Source: Mesorhabditis belari
Lineage: Eukaryota > Nematoda > Chromadorea > Rhabditida > Rhabditidae
NCBI GenBank assembly: GCA_958450365.1
Contig: CAUEEP010000758.1
Location: 2,006,565-2,070,564, forward strand
Reading direction: 5' to 3'
Length of the DNA stretch: 64,000 bases
Each line of letters opens with the position of its first letter. Positions within the stretch are counted from its first letter, which is position 1. Under the pieces are notes generated by a model that was not told where the DNA came from, made no database searches, and saw only the letters and a program-made list of their open reading frames with translations. The translations under genes were made by a program, and so were the position numbers. Shown one piece after another: positions 23,401 through 34,208 of the stretch.

Positions 23401-25050
23401 ACTACAGAAACTCCTCTCCCTAAAAAGCCCGAAAAATTCTTTGTAACTGTAATTCTTCGTTTTTTGTTTGCTCTATTTCAAGCCAATTGCTTAGATTTTT
23501 GTCTTACTAGTTAGTTAGGAGATATTGTTTTTGCTATGCATAGGCAGACACCGTGTTTTCACACATTCCATAATAAACATAGGCAAATTCATCTCATGGA
23601 TCTCATGGAATAAGACAAAATTTTTGATGTTTACAGAACTTTAGCAGGTATTAGTTTGGAAATTTGGAATTAATACAAAAACTGTAACTCCCTAACTAGG
23701 ACCTTTTTTTATTGAGCTAACAATTGTAAGCGACCGAACTGTTTCCCACAGTAATACCATATTTTTTTCACTATTCTTTCCTTTTAGAGTAATAATTATT
23801 GTATGTATCAAAGAAAGAAACGCTTTAAAGAAGTACTTTTGATTTCCTTAAACTCTAAAAAGGATGCTTGTCGATTTTTTTTCCCGGTCACTGGCAATGC
23901 AAGTTCGAGACATTAATGAAACTTCGACATGATCTTTTATCCCAAATCCAGTTTGTTTTGTATTTTGTTCCAAGCTGTAGTAAGCATCATTCCATCTGTT
24001 CATGCACATGCTTTAAAATGCTAATCATGTTTGCATATGGAAAGTGACTAGAAAAAAGATTGACAAATACCCTAAAAAGTGACACTAAATCTTTGTGGGT
24101 AAATCAGGAATTAAGTTAATTTTTGAAGAAATTTCATCAACACATTTATGGAATAAACTTCAAAAATTTCGAAAATACATGAATTTTCGAAGCTAGAGTA
24201 GTTTGGGGGAGGGGGCAGTTTCGGCAAATTGCCTATATTCGAGTTTTTACTAAAAATGCTATTCATTAATAAAATTAATAAAAAAAGTTATACAACTATT
24301 ACTAATCAATTCAGCATAGTCAAAAACCCCTGTGTGCAAGTTTTCGTGGAAAAATATTGATTTTGGGTCAAGTTCCAGACTGCCCCCCCCCAACTACTCT
24401 GGCGCCGAATTTTCTGCTTCAAGAGCGTTGTTTATAAGTACGCGTTGTGTGGGGTACATTAGAGACATAGTACATTAGAGGAGTGGGCACTATTGGAGAG
24501 ATGGGACACTATTAGAGGGGTGGGGTACTATTTTTACCCTCCCCCTCTAGGGTGGGGTACAATTAGAGGGCGGTACCATTTGAGGTGTGCGGTCCAATTA
24601 CAGTCTTTCTGGTGGGCTCTTCTCTGCAACATCTTTAGGGGTATTGGGGCAGTAGGGATTGCGTGTTGAGTGTATATCTGTTTGTGTCACGTAGATAGAT
24701 TGGATAAAAACTAGAGACTAGATTGCGATAGTTTCACTATAGGAACACTAGTATCAATTTTACCCCACCATTGCATTTCAGCGTGACATCATGTCCGAGG
24801 AGGGCGTTTGGGATTCGGCGATCAAGCGTCAAAACGCCAACTTGATCATCTGTATGGCCGATTGGGTTGTGCCCGGACATGGGACACCATTCAGGGTGCT
24901 TCCACATTACAGGTAAACGTAAATTTCAGATAAAACTAAAAATAAAACTAAATCCAAAGCTAAAGAATGACTTTAAATGCAAATTTCAGACAAAAGGCCG
25001 GTTGTACACGGCTCCTCCAACAACGCTACAGTCTGAATCAGTTCGCTTAA
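8440..25050 (+). CDS. swip-10: Secreted MBLAC1/SWIP-10-type metallo-beta-lactamase protein
   Basis: Sixteen exons join in one frame to 493 residues: 8440-8485, 9900-10008, 10420-10532, 13018-13135, 13651-13706, 15067-15175, 15808-15921, 17186-17290, 17361-17454, 17499-17604, 21822-21887, 22532-22629, 22740-22799, 22918-23013, 24782-24912, 24990-25050. Residues 1-19 form a signal peptide. Residues 90-147 carry the Cys spacing of a lustrin-type module (C-P-x-G-Y-x-C ... I-C-C). A Thr/Pro linker runs to about 256. Residues 265-493 match the MBLAC1 fold: LLIDTGSS, VVVTHAHPG, VEVWKTPGHTQ, ITGDL, VVPGHGTPFRVL. In C. elegans the MBLAC1 orthologue SWIP-10 acts in glia to limit dopamine neuron excitability; orthology is inferred. 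Oddity: the HxHxDH motif reads H342-A-H344-P-G-V, so Asp and the third His are absent. Later ligands H396, D419 and H463 remain. Introns are long and repeat-filled; intron 10 holds another gene. Confidence 0.85.
8975..9060 (+). repeat. 10-bp tandem repeat (TACTCTTGGT)n
   Basis: About nine copies of TACTCTTGGT or TACTCTTTGT in intron 1 of the MBLAC1-type gene. Confidence 0.9.
9219..9347 (-). CDS. Possible small charged ORF in intron 1, opposite strand
   Basis: On the minus strand an ATG opens 42 codons. The first half is Lys/Arg-rich (K-R-D-R-L-Q then four Lys). The second half is acidic and then mixed (SEESDPDLDIIQYKDRELIE), ending at a TGA. A clean acceptor (TTTACTAG) sits eight bases before the ATG, which fits a trans-spliced mini-gene or a terminal exon. 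The amino-acid balance looks like coding DNA rather than AT-rich noise. I do not recognise the family. No second exon was identified. Confidence 0.3.
   Translation of the reverse strand: MVKESLKRDRLQKKKKEMKSEESDPDLDIIQYKDRELIENKA
9755..9862 (+). repeat. 14-bp tandem repeat (AAGACTTATTTAAA)n
   Basis: Seven to eight direct copies, ending about 38 bases before exon 2 of the MBLAC1-type gene. Confidence 0.85.
10048..10113 (+). repeat. 12-bp tandem repeat (GCTTGATAAACC)n
   Basis: Five to six copies of GCTTGATAAACM, starting about 40 bases after exon 2 of the MBLAC1-type gene. Confidence 0.85.
10181..10390. repeat. Two interleaved inverted repeats (A-B-A'-B')
   Basis: Arm A (10181-10213, AAATTGATTTGAAAACCTAA...) is matched by its reverse complement at 10290-10322. 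Arm B (10220-10266, AAACTTATTATTTGGACG...) is matched at 10342-10390. The arms are near perfect over about 33 and 47 bases. Their order is interleaved rather than nested, so both hairpins cannot form as simple stem-loops at once. It ends 29 bases before exon 3 of the MBLAC1-type gene. Confidence 0.85.
10597..10738 (+). repeat. Dispersed repeat, copy 2
   Basis: Second copy of the element at 1398-1524. It shares GTTGACTTCTTGATTCAC, GATAAAGAAAGCATACTTAG and CCCATAAGTTGTTGTTTTTA. It lies in intron 3 of the MBLAC1-type gene. Confidence 0.65.
11672..11768 (-). repeat. Inverted copy of the gene's own 5' flank
   Basis: The reverse complement of this block matches 8300-8396 with only a few mismatches over about 97 bases, including the TTTTACAG acceptor. 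It lies in intron 3 of the same gene and is followed at 11797 by a tRNA-like sequence on the minus strand. Confidence 0.8.
11797..11875 (-). pseudogene. tRNA-like sequence with odd anticodon arm
   Basis: Minus-strand sequence with a textbook box A (TAGCTCAGTGGTTAAAGC) and box B (GGGTTCAATCCCC). The ends (CCGATAG ... CTATTCGG) pair as an acceptor stem with one bulged base. The anticodon region is about 30 bases of GA-rich sequence that does not fold into a 5+7+5 arm. An intron or variable arm cannot be excluded, but a decayed tRNA is more likely. Confidence 0.45.
12220..12402 (-). pseudogene. Possible sulfotransferase-like fragment, opposite strand
   Basis: A 60-codon minus-strand frame contains EYCIIPKTGSTITRRILCDV. 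It resembles the 5'-phosphosulfate-binding region (C-x-I-P-K-x-G-S-T) of nematode carbohydrate sulfotransferases (Sulfotransfer_2 family). Just upstream on the same strand, 12723-12540 encodes FNEFLHTKKEEREY ... FPKFKHPNSK followed by a GT donor, which could be the preceding exon. No AG acceptor links the two in frame, and the RDPxxRF region of the family was not found downstream. If the assignment is right this is a relic inside intron 3 of the MBLAC1-type gene. It could also be a chance frame. Confidence 0.3.
13356..13590. mobile_element. MITE family with TIR CTACAGTACTGGACAATG, copy 1
   Basis: About 235 bp. TACAGTACTGGACAATGAAA at the left is matched inverted at the right (TTTCATTGTCCAGTA). 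The inner arms are also inverted (CACTTTCGTGCGTCTG and CAGACGCGCGAAAGTG). A nearly identical copy is at 37246-37482. It sits in intron 4 of the MBLAC1-type gene and has no coding capacity. Confidence 0.85.
14303..14384 (+). pseudogene. tRNA-like sequence with long variable region
   Basis: Box A-like ATGGCCTAAAGGGTAGTG and box B-like CGGTTCGAGTCCC are about 40 bases apart. A GC-rich stretch (CCCGGTCCTTGCGGTCGG) sits where a class II variable arm would be. The sequence ends CAACGCCA. The acceptor and anticodon stems pair imperfectly. It could be a decayed Leu/Ser-type tRNA or one of the nematode-specific V-arm tRNAs. Functionality is doubtful. Confidence 0.4.
15954..16221. mobile_element. MITE family with TIR TACCGTAAATACTGTAATAG, copy 1
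   Basis: 268 bp. The left end TACCGTAAATACTGTAATAG is matched by an inverted right end CTATTACAGTATTTACGGTA. Further matching arms lie inside (GGTATCAAAAA and TTTTTGATACC). Related copies lie at 34286-34550, 34581-34837, 37874-38141 and 62298-62610, with an end fragment at 38791-38850. It has no ORF and lies in intron 7 of the MBLAC1-type gene. Confidence 0.9.
16741..16819 (+). pseudogene. tRNA-like sequence
   Basis: Box A-like GTGGCCTAGGGGGTGATGG and box B-like CGGGTTCAATTCCG. A perfect 7-bp stem (GGGATAA/TTATCCC) lies in the anticodon position but with a 10-base loop. The acceptor stem does not close well. A decayed tRNA or tRNA-derived element in intron 7 is most likely. Confidence 0.4.
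17815..18030 (+). repeat. Dispersed repeat family, copy 2
   Basis: Diverged copy of 4555-4750, with AGCGATTGTGTGCGCACAC, AAGAACA, GGTATAAAAAGATATTC, TAAATTTGTACC and TTCATTTTATTGAGTCT. It lies in intron 10 of the MBLAC1-type gene, upstream of the nested gene. Confidence 0.55.
19165..20875 (+). CDS. Four-TM membrane protein nested in intron 10
   Basis: Two exons (19165-19313 and 20245-20875) join in frame to 259 residues. The ATG lies two bases after a good acceptor (AATTCTCAG), which suggests SL trans-splicing. Residues 1-20 are cytoplasm-like with a Cys/Arg/Lys cluster (CKCIRRR). Hydrophobic segments follow at about 23-45, 57-80, 91-112 and 131-158. The tail is Arg/Lys-rich and then hydrophilic with an H-H-H run. 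The topology is tetraspan-like but lacks the Cys-rich large loop with a CCG motif, so it is not a classical tetraspanin. I do not recognise the family; many nematode tetraspan proteins of unknown function look like this. It lies on the same strand as, and wholly inside, a 4.2-kb intron of the MBLAC1-type gene. It needs its own promoter or trans-splicing to be expressed. Confidence 0.8.
22040..22125 (-). pseudogene. tRNA-like box A region with inverted GC arms
   Basis: The minus strand reads TATAGCGCAGTCGGTAGAGCG, a very good box A/D arm, followed by GC-rich sequence and a poor box B (GGTTTCATCC). Just downstream GGTGGACGA/TCGTCCACC forms a hairpin. It is a tRNA-derived fragment in intron 11 of the MBLAC1-type gene, not a foldable tRNA. 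Confidence 0.35.
23204..23274 (+). pseudogene. tRNA-like sequence, 71 nt
   Basis: The ends GCCGCCA and CGGTGGC pair over six of seven positions. The D arm GGCT ... AGCC is perfect around GAGTGGTTAGG. The anticodon stem does not pair and the T stem is broken around TTCGATTCC. A recently decayed tRNA in intron 14 of the MBLAC1-type gene is likely. Confidence 0.5.
24195..24402. mobile_element. MITE with TIR AGAGTAGTTTGGGGG
   Basis: About 208 bp. The left end AGAGTAGTTTGGGGGAGGGG, then GCAGT, matches an inverted right end ACTGCCCCCCCCCAACTACT. The inside is AT-rich and non-coding. It lies in intron 14 of the MBLAC1-type gene. Confidence 0.75.
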
Positions 25051-25622
25051 AAAAGATCCGATCAAAAAAAATCAATCTCAATCTCTCCGAAATCTCAGTG
25101 TTTTCACTAAATCCACTAACATCAACGAAAAGCAAACCAAAAGCTGATTTCAAATCAGCTTCACAGTATTTTCTTCTCCCAACCGGCTTAATGTATCCAA
25201 AAGTGCATTATGATCATAAGTAAGGTATATTACCTGCCCCCCGATTTGTATCTTTGCTTGTTCACTTCAAAAAGTGCTTACAGTTTGTGTTTTTTTTTGT
25301 AGAGTTTCATCTTTTTTACCTGCAATTTCATGTTCTGAGATTCATTCGCTCTGTGATCAAACGGTATGCTCCAAGTTTTTTCCCCATTGTTACTTTTTGT
25401 AGGTATATTTTTCAAGTTTCTCTCGAAGAAATTCAAAAATGGCATATCCCTAAAGAGTCCTTCAATTTTTAGTCTCTAAAGTTAACGCGTCAAAAATCTT
25501 ATTGCAATTAATGGGTTTCACGTTCGTTTCTTTTAATAAAATTTTATCTCAGATTGTCAAGAATACACGTAAAAGTTTAGAAAACAATCATGAAACGTAA
25601 CAAATAACAGAGATAACTGAAC

Positions 25623-28499
25623 TTATTCGTAGACTTGGACATTTCTATAATATTCGCTCTCCTCGGCGGCTCGTTTGTTACTGGAGATGGCCAGCTTCGA
25701 TTCGAAACCGTTGCTTCTAAACAAATTTGATTATTTTGTTTTGATAAAAAAAGGCTTTATAATTTTCAAAAAAAAGAACTTTAATTCATAGTTAATTAAA
25801 ATTTTCACAAAATAAACCTATCAACTCCGTCCCAACGATAGCCGGGGCGAATTCCATAACGATTCGGTGGGCACGCTCCCTTGTAGGTTGGATAAACTAA
25901 ACAATGACGTTTTCATAAAACCTTTTCTTTTTCTCACCATTTTTGCCCGCAACAATGTCCTCCTTCACTCGTTTCTTGGACATAAATTCTGCCATTGGAT
26001 CATCTTCGTAAAGAACCTGAGTTATAAGAGCTAAACCAAAAACTATAAAAATGCGTACCTCTTTCAAGTGTGCATTCATTGCTTCATCATCCTTTGTTCT
26101 TGTCAATGGCTCGGCGGCAACACGGGCGGCTTCTTGTAGCTTCGACTCACGCTAAATATATGAATACGTCTATCATTACCAGGTAGGAAAGTATTTAAAC
26201 TAACCTCAGCCAATTGATGCACTCCTTTATTCCACTTATCATATTTCTCTTGCAATTCAGCTTGCTTCGCTGCTTCTCGAGCTTTCTTCTCTTGATCTTC
26301 AGGTCTAAAAGAAAAAGAATTTATATATAAAAACTTAATCAAATTACTTTTGCCGTTTTCCATATTGTTTTGTGCGTTTGATAGCCTCAGCATCTCTTCC
26401 ACTTCTCTCCATGTCCATGTCATCATACATCTTAAATCGATATAGCTTAATTTTTTTCAACCTGTTACCAACCGCTTTCTCCCGTTGCTTAATCTCTTCA
26501 GCTTCTTCTCTTAACTCCTTTGCACTGACCAGACCGGCCTTTTTGCCATCAAGCATCTTTGTAGGCTTTCGATCAGTCTAAATTTTCTTTTAAAACAAAA
26601 CAAAGACATTATTAACCTCTTCATCAGATAGCGGCTCGTCTTTGACTCGTTTCCGTTTAGGTGAACGATCATCATCTTTATTGCTTTTTCGTTTAGACGA
26701 TCGATCTTGGTGGCTCTCTAAATAAAATTTTTAATAAGTGCATTCTTAATCATTTGTTTAGGTAAATATTTAAATTTTAAATTGATAAAGACCTTTATCA
26801 TCACGCCGCGACTTCTTATCATCATGGCGAGTTCTTCTTGGTGGTGATAAATCATCTAAAAAGCTTTACCATTACACTGATTGTAATAAGAATACCAGAA
26901 TCGCGCCGTTTTCGGTCTTTAGAAACAACACTTCGTTCTTCATCTTTATTTTGGCGCCTTGGAGGTGAAGCATCTAGAAAATTTTATTGTAAAAAGTGCT
27001 AAATTTATATATTGCACCTGAATCCTCAGCAACTTTTGATGGACGTCTAGCCGGTGAGGCATCTAAACTCTTTACAACTCATAAACAACGGCAGTATACC
27101 AGAATCATGACGCGCTCTCGGTCGACGGGGTGGTGAAGAATCCACGTCTTTCTGCTTTTGACGTCTTGGTGGAGAAGCATCTAAAGCAAAAATAAAGCGA
27201 TAAATAAAATTGTTGATTTCAAACTTTTTTCACCATGGCGCTATAAAATATAATAACACTAAAATAAATAACTTTATACCTAGTTCGCGTCGTGGAGCCC
27301 TTTCTCGTGAAGTATCTGAATCATGACGTTGACGCCTCCTTGGTGGTGAAGAATCTGAAAAAAAAGTTAAAAATTGCAAAATTTGTAACACACCTTTGCC
27401 ACGAGTTGGGGCTCTTTTTGGAGATCCATCTGAATCATGTCTTTGGCGCCTTGTGGGCGGTGAAGAATCTAAAAACGGTATCAAAAGCTGTAGAAATTTT
27501 CTTTAACCTCGATCACGATTTGTTACCCTCTTTGGTGATTCATCTGAATCGTGACGTTGACGCCTCCTTGGTGGTGAAGAACCTAAAGTTATCCTTTATT
27601 CTTGCAGTTTTTACTATTTCCAATTAAATTAAGAACGATACTCTACTACCTCGAGCCGATTTGCGTACTGGAGATTCATCAGAGTCATGCCGTCTGCGAC
27701 GACGTGGAGGCGAATCATCTAAAAAGTAAAAGTGAACGGTCAAGAAAACATGCATTTACCTGCATCAGAGTCATGTCGTCGTCGTCGAGGAGGCGAAGCA
27801 TCTGTAAAAAGTCAAAATAACAAATGGTGGCGCGCAGCGGCTAAATTACACTCCCTTCCTTTAATGATATTCTTTTATTCTTATTGTACGATAGTTTTTT
27901 GTTTTCAAAAGGCCAACTTACCACGATCTTGTTCCCTGATTGGTGATCCTGTTGGAGATGTTGGCTCAATTTTGATCGTCTTCCCATTTGCTGTTTTTCC
28001 CAAATCTAAAAAGAAAACTTTTGAAATCATAAACCTTGCATTTACCCGAAGTAGATGCATCGTTATCGAGAGGGACAAATGATCGTTGAAATTTCATAAC
28101 CTTCTTTGTTGTGCTCTCGATTTGTTCCTAAAGCAAAAGTTTAGCAAAGCTCCTGTATTCATGTATCATGGATTCAAGATCGAAACTTTAGGATTTTGTG
28201 TTCATGAAAAAAATAACCACATAAAATACCTGTATTCGAACTTCATCTTCGTCCTCGGATTCTTCCTCTCTGGCCGCTGTCCCAACTGTGACGAAAGTGT
28301 CATCATCCATAATCTTCATTCTAAAATGTTTAAATGTAATGTTAAAATATTATAAAATATTACGACTACCAGTTTACTTTTTAAAACCGAACCTTGTGCT
28401 TTTTGGTGGCTTCACATCTTGTTGCTTCTTTTTCTTTGCTTTCTTCGGCCCATCTGATCCACTCGTGTATCGCTTCAAGTAGTCGGCCATAGAACTCAT
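25623..28499 (-). CDS. BUD13 homologue (RES complex splicing factor)
   Basis: About 20 exons join to roughly 570-585 residues. It starts [16 protein letters not shown], like the AEYLKRYLSG start of BUD13, and exon 2 begins MKIMDDD. The last exons give [20 protein letters not shown] then NGFESK, the diagnostic BUD13 C-terminus, and the stop is at 25623. BUD13 is a core subunit of the RES complex in the activated spliceosome and helps retain unspliced pre-mRNA. The middle part comes from nine short exons (27801 down to about 26770), all phase 1 at both ends. Most carry a copy of [DG][14 protein letters not shown] reading ambiguity: 42 bases ending just before the MYDDMDMER codons (about 26455) start with GT and end with AG, so they may be a very short in-frame intron or coding. 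The donor after DIVAGKN (GTGAGA) was chosen because it alone keeps the frame into [10 protein letters not shown]. Confidence 0.93.
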
Positions 28500-31162
<2,663 letters not shown>

Positions 31163-31591
31163 AATTGTGCTCGTATTTGTGTAATATTTAGACCAAGAAT
31201 TATCGAGTTGTGATTTATACTTAAAACGTTGAATAAATCTAACTTTCCTGCAGGGTGTCTTTAAAAACACACTACAATTGTTCTTGGAGGGCCGCAGAAT
31301 TAACTCGAATTAACAAAGTCCTCGATCCAAATTGCTTTACCCAACCGAAAGACACTGACGGCGGAACTTTTAAATCCTGAGTGTTATACCTTCTAAAAGT
31401 TCTAAGTCTAATACGTTCACTTGATAAAATAATTTATTGAAGAGATCCATCGTCACAGGGACAAATAACAACTTACACAACAACTTGAAAACAATATTAA
31501 AATTGACATTACTAAAAGCATTGTGAACATAATGTTGAAGGAAAAAATTAGCTCCGAATTCTGCACGACCCGCTCGAAGTTGCTCCAACGC

Positions 31592-32679
31592 TTAACGCCT
31601 TCCCCGGGGTCCTCCACGTCCTCCCCTGCCACCGCGGCCTCCTCTACCGCCTCGTCCACCTAAAACAATGAAATAGATTAATTTGTAAAAATCCATACTT
31701 ACAATTAGTGTACAGGCATTGTATTTATACATGTTTAAGTAAAACCTATGCCTTTGCTTCCCAATAAGTTTTGAAAAACGGTATTTGTTGATAGACTTGT
31801 TGACTCATAATTCATCAACGCTATTTACTTTAATCGAGAAAATTCTCCGAGTTAATTTATAAACCAAACGATTCTTTCATTCATAAAGCTATAGTTTTAA
31901 ATGAATCGCCGACAAAGTAAACGCGTAATATGTGAATCCATCCAAGAAAAACGAACCTCGACCGCCACGTCCACCCCTTCCAGCGCGGGCAGCTTTCTTT
32001 TTCGGCTCTTCATCGATGAGCAGCGTATCCAGTGGCAAGGAGTCGGGCAAAATGATGTAGCGGATGTTGTTTCCTAAAATTGAAGCATAATCAGAGTCAG
32101 GTAGTAAACAAGTTTTAACTACGACTAACAACAAATCAAACTGATCCGCAAGCTGCGAATGCAAGGGTTTTTCTTTTCATCATTCTTTCACGAACCTAAG
32201 ATTAAAAAATAAAGCTTTCAACCTTTGATGACTTGTAAACATTGAGGCTAAAATATCTTCACAATACCCAGTCACTTTTGCTTTTAAATATTCATCAGTA
32301 TTTAAAAGTATCCACCCTAATCTCAAATGATGTAAAACTATTTTAAACTTTTGTTAACCTTGTCTTCGGAATGAAACTTGTTAGGTGCTTGACGAAATCC
32401 TTGCACAACTTAGATAAAATTTTTTAAAGAACTACAGCCGTTCTATTTCTTATTAACAACATTACAAGTACTAGTTTTATGAAAAAACCGTTTACCTCGA
32501 ACGGAAAGGGTGTCGAGCGAGATCTCTTCTTTGTTTTTCTGGGTCATCTTCACCGATCGGAGATGCGTGTTCATCGCCACATCCACACCGAGTATCGATC
32601 CTTTGACTAGCGTTCCATTCTTCAGCTCGATGATCACCGACTCGTGCGAGAGTTTCATCAAGAATCTAACGAGCTTCAT
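31592..32679 (-). CDS. snr-3: Small nuclear ribonucleoprotein SmD1
   Basis: Three exons (32679-32496, 32073-31957, 31659-31592) give 122 residues, close to the 119-126 of other SmD1 proteins. SmD1 is one of seven Sm proteins forming the ring on U1, U2, U4 and U5 snRNA. The start [20 protein letters not shown] is essentially the family consensus. Sm motif 1 ([20 protein letters not shown]) and Sm motif 2 ([12 protein letters not shown]) are intact. The C-terminus is a Gly-Arg repeat tail (GRGGRGGR ... GGPRGRR), the site of symmetric Arg dimethylation in this family. The ATG follows a TTTTTCAG acceptor by one base. A minus-strand AATAAA lies at 31438-31433. Confidence 0.97.
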
Positions 32680-33582
32680 CCTGAAAAATGACAAGATTAG
32701 TGAAAGTTTAAAAGTTAAAAGCACAATGAGAAACACAAAACGCTTCAGAAACATTTGAACCAAAGCAATTATCGAAAATTTTGGTGTTCAGGGCCAATAG
32801 GTAAATTGCAAAAACATGAAATAAACTGCGGTTTCTTGGAGGACAATAACTCTGGATGCATTCTAATCATAAATGATCAATTCATAGAAAGTCTATCAAA
32901 AATTAAAGCTTTCACTATAAAAACTTTCAAGTTTACGTTAAAAGTTTGAAAATCAAAATAGTTTAAATAGATGTTTGCTCAAAATTTTCAATGAAACATA
33001 CTAACTTTAGCAATGCAACAAGCAGCTAGGGGTTTATTGGTGTACTTTCTCAAAATACAAGTGCAGGTTTGACCGGCAATTAAAAAATGCCAAAAAGAAA
33101 CAAATAAAGTAGTTAGCAGATGTATATTTTCCCCTTCACGCAGGTTTATAATCTTCCCGAAATTCAAAATATGATGCTCATTCGTCGGGCTACGGTAGTA
33201 AAAGTGCACTAGTATACGATTGACGTTCGTCTTCGTGTATCACCCAATTGAAATCGCGACTTCGCTTCGAACACACATAAAACTTGCATAAACCCTTTTA
33301 GAGAAAGTAAAGAATTTTCTAAAAAAAGTTTAAAAATTCGTTTACTTTAAACCTAGAGCTCTTTGTCGAATGCCTTGGACTAGGTATTGCAAGAATTTTA
33401 CGTTTCCCGACTTTGCCTTTTTAGAATTTCCGAGAATTTTCGGGTTTTCACACTTTCAACTTCATTTCAACTTCTTTCTTTCAACTTTTTTTCATATTTT
33501 GGGGCTTGGTGCTTAAACATTATGGGTGATTAGGTAAGGTTCTTAATGTTTCAAAACGAAATATCAAATTGAAAAGCTTTGA
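32680..33582. other. Intergenic, nothing recognised
   Basis: AT-rich DNA upstream of the SmD1 gene. Short frames at 32755 and 32988 have no support from composition or splice context. Confidence 0.5.
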
Positions 33583-34034
33583 GGGGAGTGGGACATGCGA
33601 CCTTTTTTTTGCGCACCCGGACATTTGCGCACCTTTTTTTCCGCACCTTGCCCATTAGCGCACCTTTTTTCGCGTTTTAAAAAAGCTCTAAAAGCTAATA
33701 TTAACCAATTTCTGTTCCAAAAGTTGTTTTTCTAGGTAATTTGAGGGTGTCGAATCGAAATTTTGACATAACAGAGCGTGTGGAACCAATTTCAAAGACA
33801 AAACGGCTAGATCAAATTACAGAAAATTGTCGATTTTTCTCTTTGTATAACTCCGTCCGTTTTTATTCCAAAAGCTCTGATATGTCAAAATTTCGATTCT
33901 ACGCCCTACGCCCATTAGCTTTTTAGAGCTTTTTTAAAACGCGAAAAAAGGTGCGCTAATGAGCAAGGTGCGGAAAAAAAGGTGCGCAAATGTCCAGGTG
34001 CGCAAAAAAAAGGTCGCATTTGTCCCACCCCCGC
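33583..34034. mobile_element. Foldback element, about 450 bp
   Basis: An almost fully palindromic element. The left arm has GGGACATGCGACC, GCGCACC, TTTGCGCACC, CCGCACCTTGCCCATTAGCG and CGCGTTTTAAAAAAGCTCTA. The right arm repeats these inverted, ending GGTCGCATTTGTCCCACCCC. The centre is also related by inversion (TTTTGACATAACAGAGC and GCTCTGATATGTCAAAA). There is no transposase. It lies between the SmD1 and SR protein genes. Confidence 0.85.
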
Positions 34035-34208
34035 TTTGAGCCACCTAATCATCCAATCTGTATATTTGCTTGTTCGCTGGCCTATGAAGGATATTCAATT
34101 GGCTTTTATGTAAATTTTAATCGGGTTTAAGCTGAAGAAAAAGTGTGGCATTAGAGCCGGAATCTTATTTTTAGCCAATTCATCTTATTCATTTTCAGAT
34201 ACGACACG

